Positions 6,811 to 7,863 of a DNA stretch of 7,863 bases are shown here, piece after piece. Source of the stretch: Alcaligenaceae bacterium (GTDB taxonomy: Bacteria; Pseudomonadota; Gammaproteobacteria; Burkholderiales; Burkholderiaceae_B); the NCBI GenBank assembly GCA_012512545.1, contig JAAZDZ010000108.1, forward strand, positions 1 through 7,863, read 5' to 3'. Numbering within the stretch: the first letter of the stretch is position 1; every line of letters begins with the position of its first letter. Under the pieces are notes generated by a model, which had not been told where the DNA came from, searched no databases, and was given only the letters and a program-made list of their open reading frames with translations. Position numbers and translations under genes: made by a program.

Positions 6811-7643
6811 AAACACCTCATATAGAAGCCGTGCCTCAAGAAACGCAAGGTGCAGGGGGGGCTGAACGAGCGACGCTGTCGGTCATCATCATTACCCTCA
6901 ACGAGACAGCCCATATCGCTGAATGCCTGGACTCCGTGGCATTTGCGGATGAAATCATTGTGGTGGATTCCGGCAGCACCGACGACACGCGCGATATTGC
7001 CCAGGGCAAGGGCGCTAAAGTGGTGCTGACTGAAGACTGGCCCGGCTTCGGGCCGCAGAAGAACCGTGCGCTTGATCTTGCAAGCTGCGAATGGGTTCTG
7101 TCCATTGATGCCGACGAACGTGTGACGCCCGAACTGAAGGCGGAAATCGAAGCCGTTCTGCGAGCCGCAGCGGATTCCCCCGCGGGCGCGCCCGCGTCAG
7201 CCTATCGCATGCCCCGTCTGTCGAACTTTGGCGGCCGCTGGATTCGCCATAGCGGCTGGTGGCCCGATTACGTCTTGCGGCTTTTTAAGCGCGGCACCGC
7301 CCGCTTCAAGGATGTGGCAGTTCACGAAAGCGTGGTCACAGAGCACTCCGTGGCGACGCTTGAAAGCCATTTTCTGCATTATCCATACGCCAATCTTGAG
7401 CAGCTCATAGCCAAAATCAATCATTACTCAACAGAAGCGGCAAAGATCATGCATGCGCGCGGCAAGCGCACAAGCGCCCTGGGCGCCTGGGGGCACGCCT
7501 GCTGGACGTTTATCCGTATTTATCTGCTGCGCAAGGGTTTTCTGGATGGCAGGGAAGGCTTCATCCTGGCTGTTATGGCGGCTGCAGGGAATTTTTTCCG
7601 TTATACCAAGTTGCTCTTTCTGAACAGGCAGCAGCCTAAATAG
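6807..7643 (+). CDS. Glycosyltransferase family 2, WaaE/KdtX-like LPS core transferase
   Basis: A GT-A fold, inverting glycosyltransferase of 278 residues, similar to WaaE/KdtX proteins that add glucose to a core heptose in enterobacteria. The nucleotide-sugar domain begins [10 protein letters not shown] (24-33). [10 protein letters not shown] (52-61) includes D54, and the metal-binding DxD is D101-A-D103 in [23 protein letters not shown] and the later HES and HYPY segments are typical of the subfamily. The C-terminal end (GFLDGREGF, then a hydrophobic stretch ending YTKLLFLN) probably lies on the inner membrane. The TTG at 6807 is chosen because AGGAG sits six bases upstream and because it overlaps the preceding stop as TTGA; GTG at 6831 is the alternative. 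The first 23 residues are poorly conserved in type and contain a G7 tract. Family assignment is firm; the exact donor and acceptor are inferred, so I give no gene symbol. Confidence 0.9.
   Translation: MKTPHIEAVPQETQGAGGAERATLSVIIITLNETAHIAECLDSVAFADEIIVVDSGSTDDTRDIAQGKGAKVVLTEDWPGFGPQKNRALDLASCEWVLSIDADERVTPELKAEIEAVLRAAADSPAGAPASAYRMPRLSNFGGRWIRHSGWWPDYVLRLFKRGTARFKDVAVHESVVTEHSVATLESHFLHYPYANLEQLIAKINHYSTEAAKIMHARGKRTSALGAWGHACWTFIRIYLLRKGFLDGREGFILAVMAAAGNFFRYTKLLFLNRQQPK
6855..6861 (+). repeat. G7 homopolymer near the 5' end of the GT2 gene
   Basis: Seven consecutive guanines fall at about codons 17-19 of the GT2 gene, in its non-conserved N-terminal extension. A gain or loss of one base would shift the frame before the catalytic domain. 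Poly-G tracts switch LPS glycosyltransferase genes on and off in Neisseria, though those tracts are usually longer. Whether this one varies cannot be told from a single sequence. Confidence 0.5.
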
Positions 7644-7863
7644 CGAATGCAGGCGGGCAGGTGCTGTGTTCCAGCACAGCAAGCCAGGCTATGGCCTGTT
7701 GCGGGCTGTTGCCGCACATGGCGCGTTCCGGCCTTAACGACGAACACACAGATGGCCGGGAATGCAGGCCGAAGATCCTGCAGCGGTTCTGTTCGTCCAG
7801 CTGAACGCAGCGCACGCCAGCGGGCTTGCCCTGGGGCATGCCGGGTATCGGGCTGGAAATCGA
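7636..7863 (-). CDS. YkgJ-family cysteine cluster protein (predicted metal-binding), C-terminal part
   Basis: The reading frame is open from the right edge of the window to a TAG at 7636-7638, giving 75 visible residues, so the start of the gene lies outside. The segment [15 protein letters not shown] followed by VRCVQLD and RCRIFG is the characteristic C-terminal half of YkgJ (UPF0153) proteins, small cytoplasmic proteins thought to chelate zinc or iron. Five cysteines are visible (in VRC, NRC, SVC, AMC and TCP); the N-terminal cysteine cluster of the family would be upstream, outside the window. An ATG at 7837-7839 is an internal methionine, because family similarity continues before it. 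The gene converges on the GT2 gene and overlaps its last eight bases. It probably has no role in sugar transfer. Its physiological function is unknown. Confidence 0.85.
   Translation of the reverse strand, partial: SISSPIPGMPQGKPAGVRCVQLDEQNRCRIFGLHSRPSVCSSLRPERAMCGNSPQQAIAWLAVLEHSTCPPAFAI

Noticed and set aside
7661..7680. Inverted repeats GTGCTG/CAGCAC and GCTGTG/CACAGC as a transcription terminator for the operon
   Set aside because: The two stems are short and mutually exclusive, there is no T-run on either side, and they lie inside the ykgJ-like coding region.

Overview
The window is a piece of a chromosome from a Gram-negative bacterium, GC-rich (roughly 60% by eye, not computed). It most likely comes from a betaproteobacterium of the order Burkholderiales. 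Two things point there: the proteobacterial types of HrpA, DnaE and YkgJ, and the order dnaE - glycosyltransferase - deacetylase - glycosyltransferase, which resembles a lipopolysaccharide (LPS) core locus I recall from Bordetella. A placement in or near the Alcaligenaceae is an inference from memory, not from a search. There is no sign of a phage, plasmid, insertion sequence, CRISPR array or RNA gene.

Layout. Bases 1-1340 hold the 3' end of hrpA, an RNA helicase gene that runs in from the left edge. After 30 bases comes dnaE (1371-4862), the complete catalytic subunit of the replicative DNA polymerase III. Three genes follow in the same direction without any gap: a GT4-type glycosyltransferase (4859-5977), a NodB-type polysaccharide deacetylase (5974-6810) and a WaaE-like GT2 glycosyltransferase (6807-7643). 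Each start overlaps the previous stop by four bases (ATGA, ATGA, TTGA). On the opposite strand a YkgJ-type cysteine-cluster gene enters from the right edge and ends at 7636, overlapping the end of the GT2 gene tail to tail by eight bases. The window is almost entirely coding; the only gap is 1341-1370.

How it works together. The three sugar genes look like a small cytoplasmic pathway. Two transferases add sugars to a lipid-linked acceptor, probably the LPS core, and a deacetylase without a signal peptide removes an acetyl group from an N-acetylated sugar. They appear to be co-transcribed and translationally coupled with dnaE, so a housekeeping replication gene probably drives envelope-sugar genes. 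The dnaE start has no ribosome-binding site, but a TACAAT -10 box lies just upstream, which suggests a leaderless dnaE transcript whose -35 box overlaps the hrpA stop codon.

Best items for a second look: the predicted leaderless dnaE promoter; an in-phase A-AAA-AAA slippery heptamer at the GT4/deacetylase junction that could yield a fused protein; a G7 tract near the start of the GT2 gene; the coupled dnaE-LPS operon; and the deacetylase without an export signal. I found no evidence of a wholly new system here.
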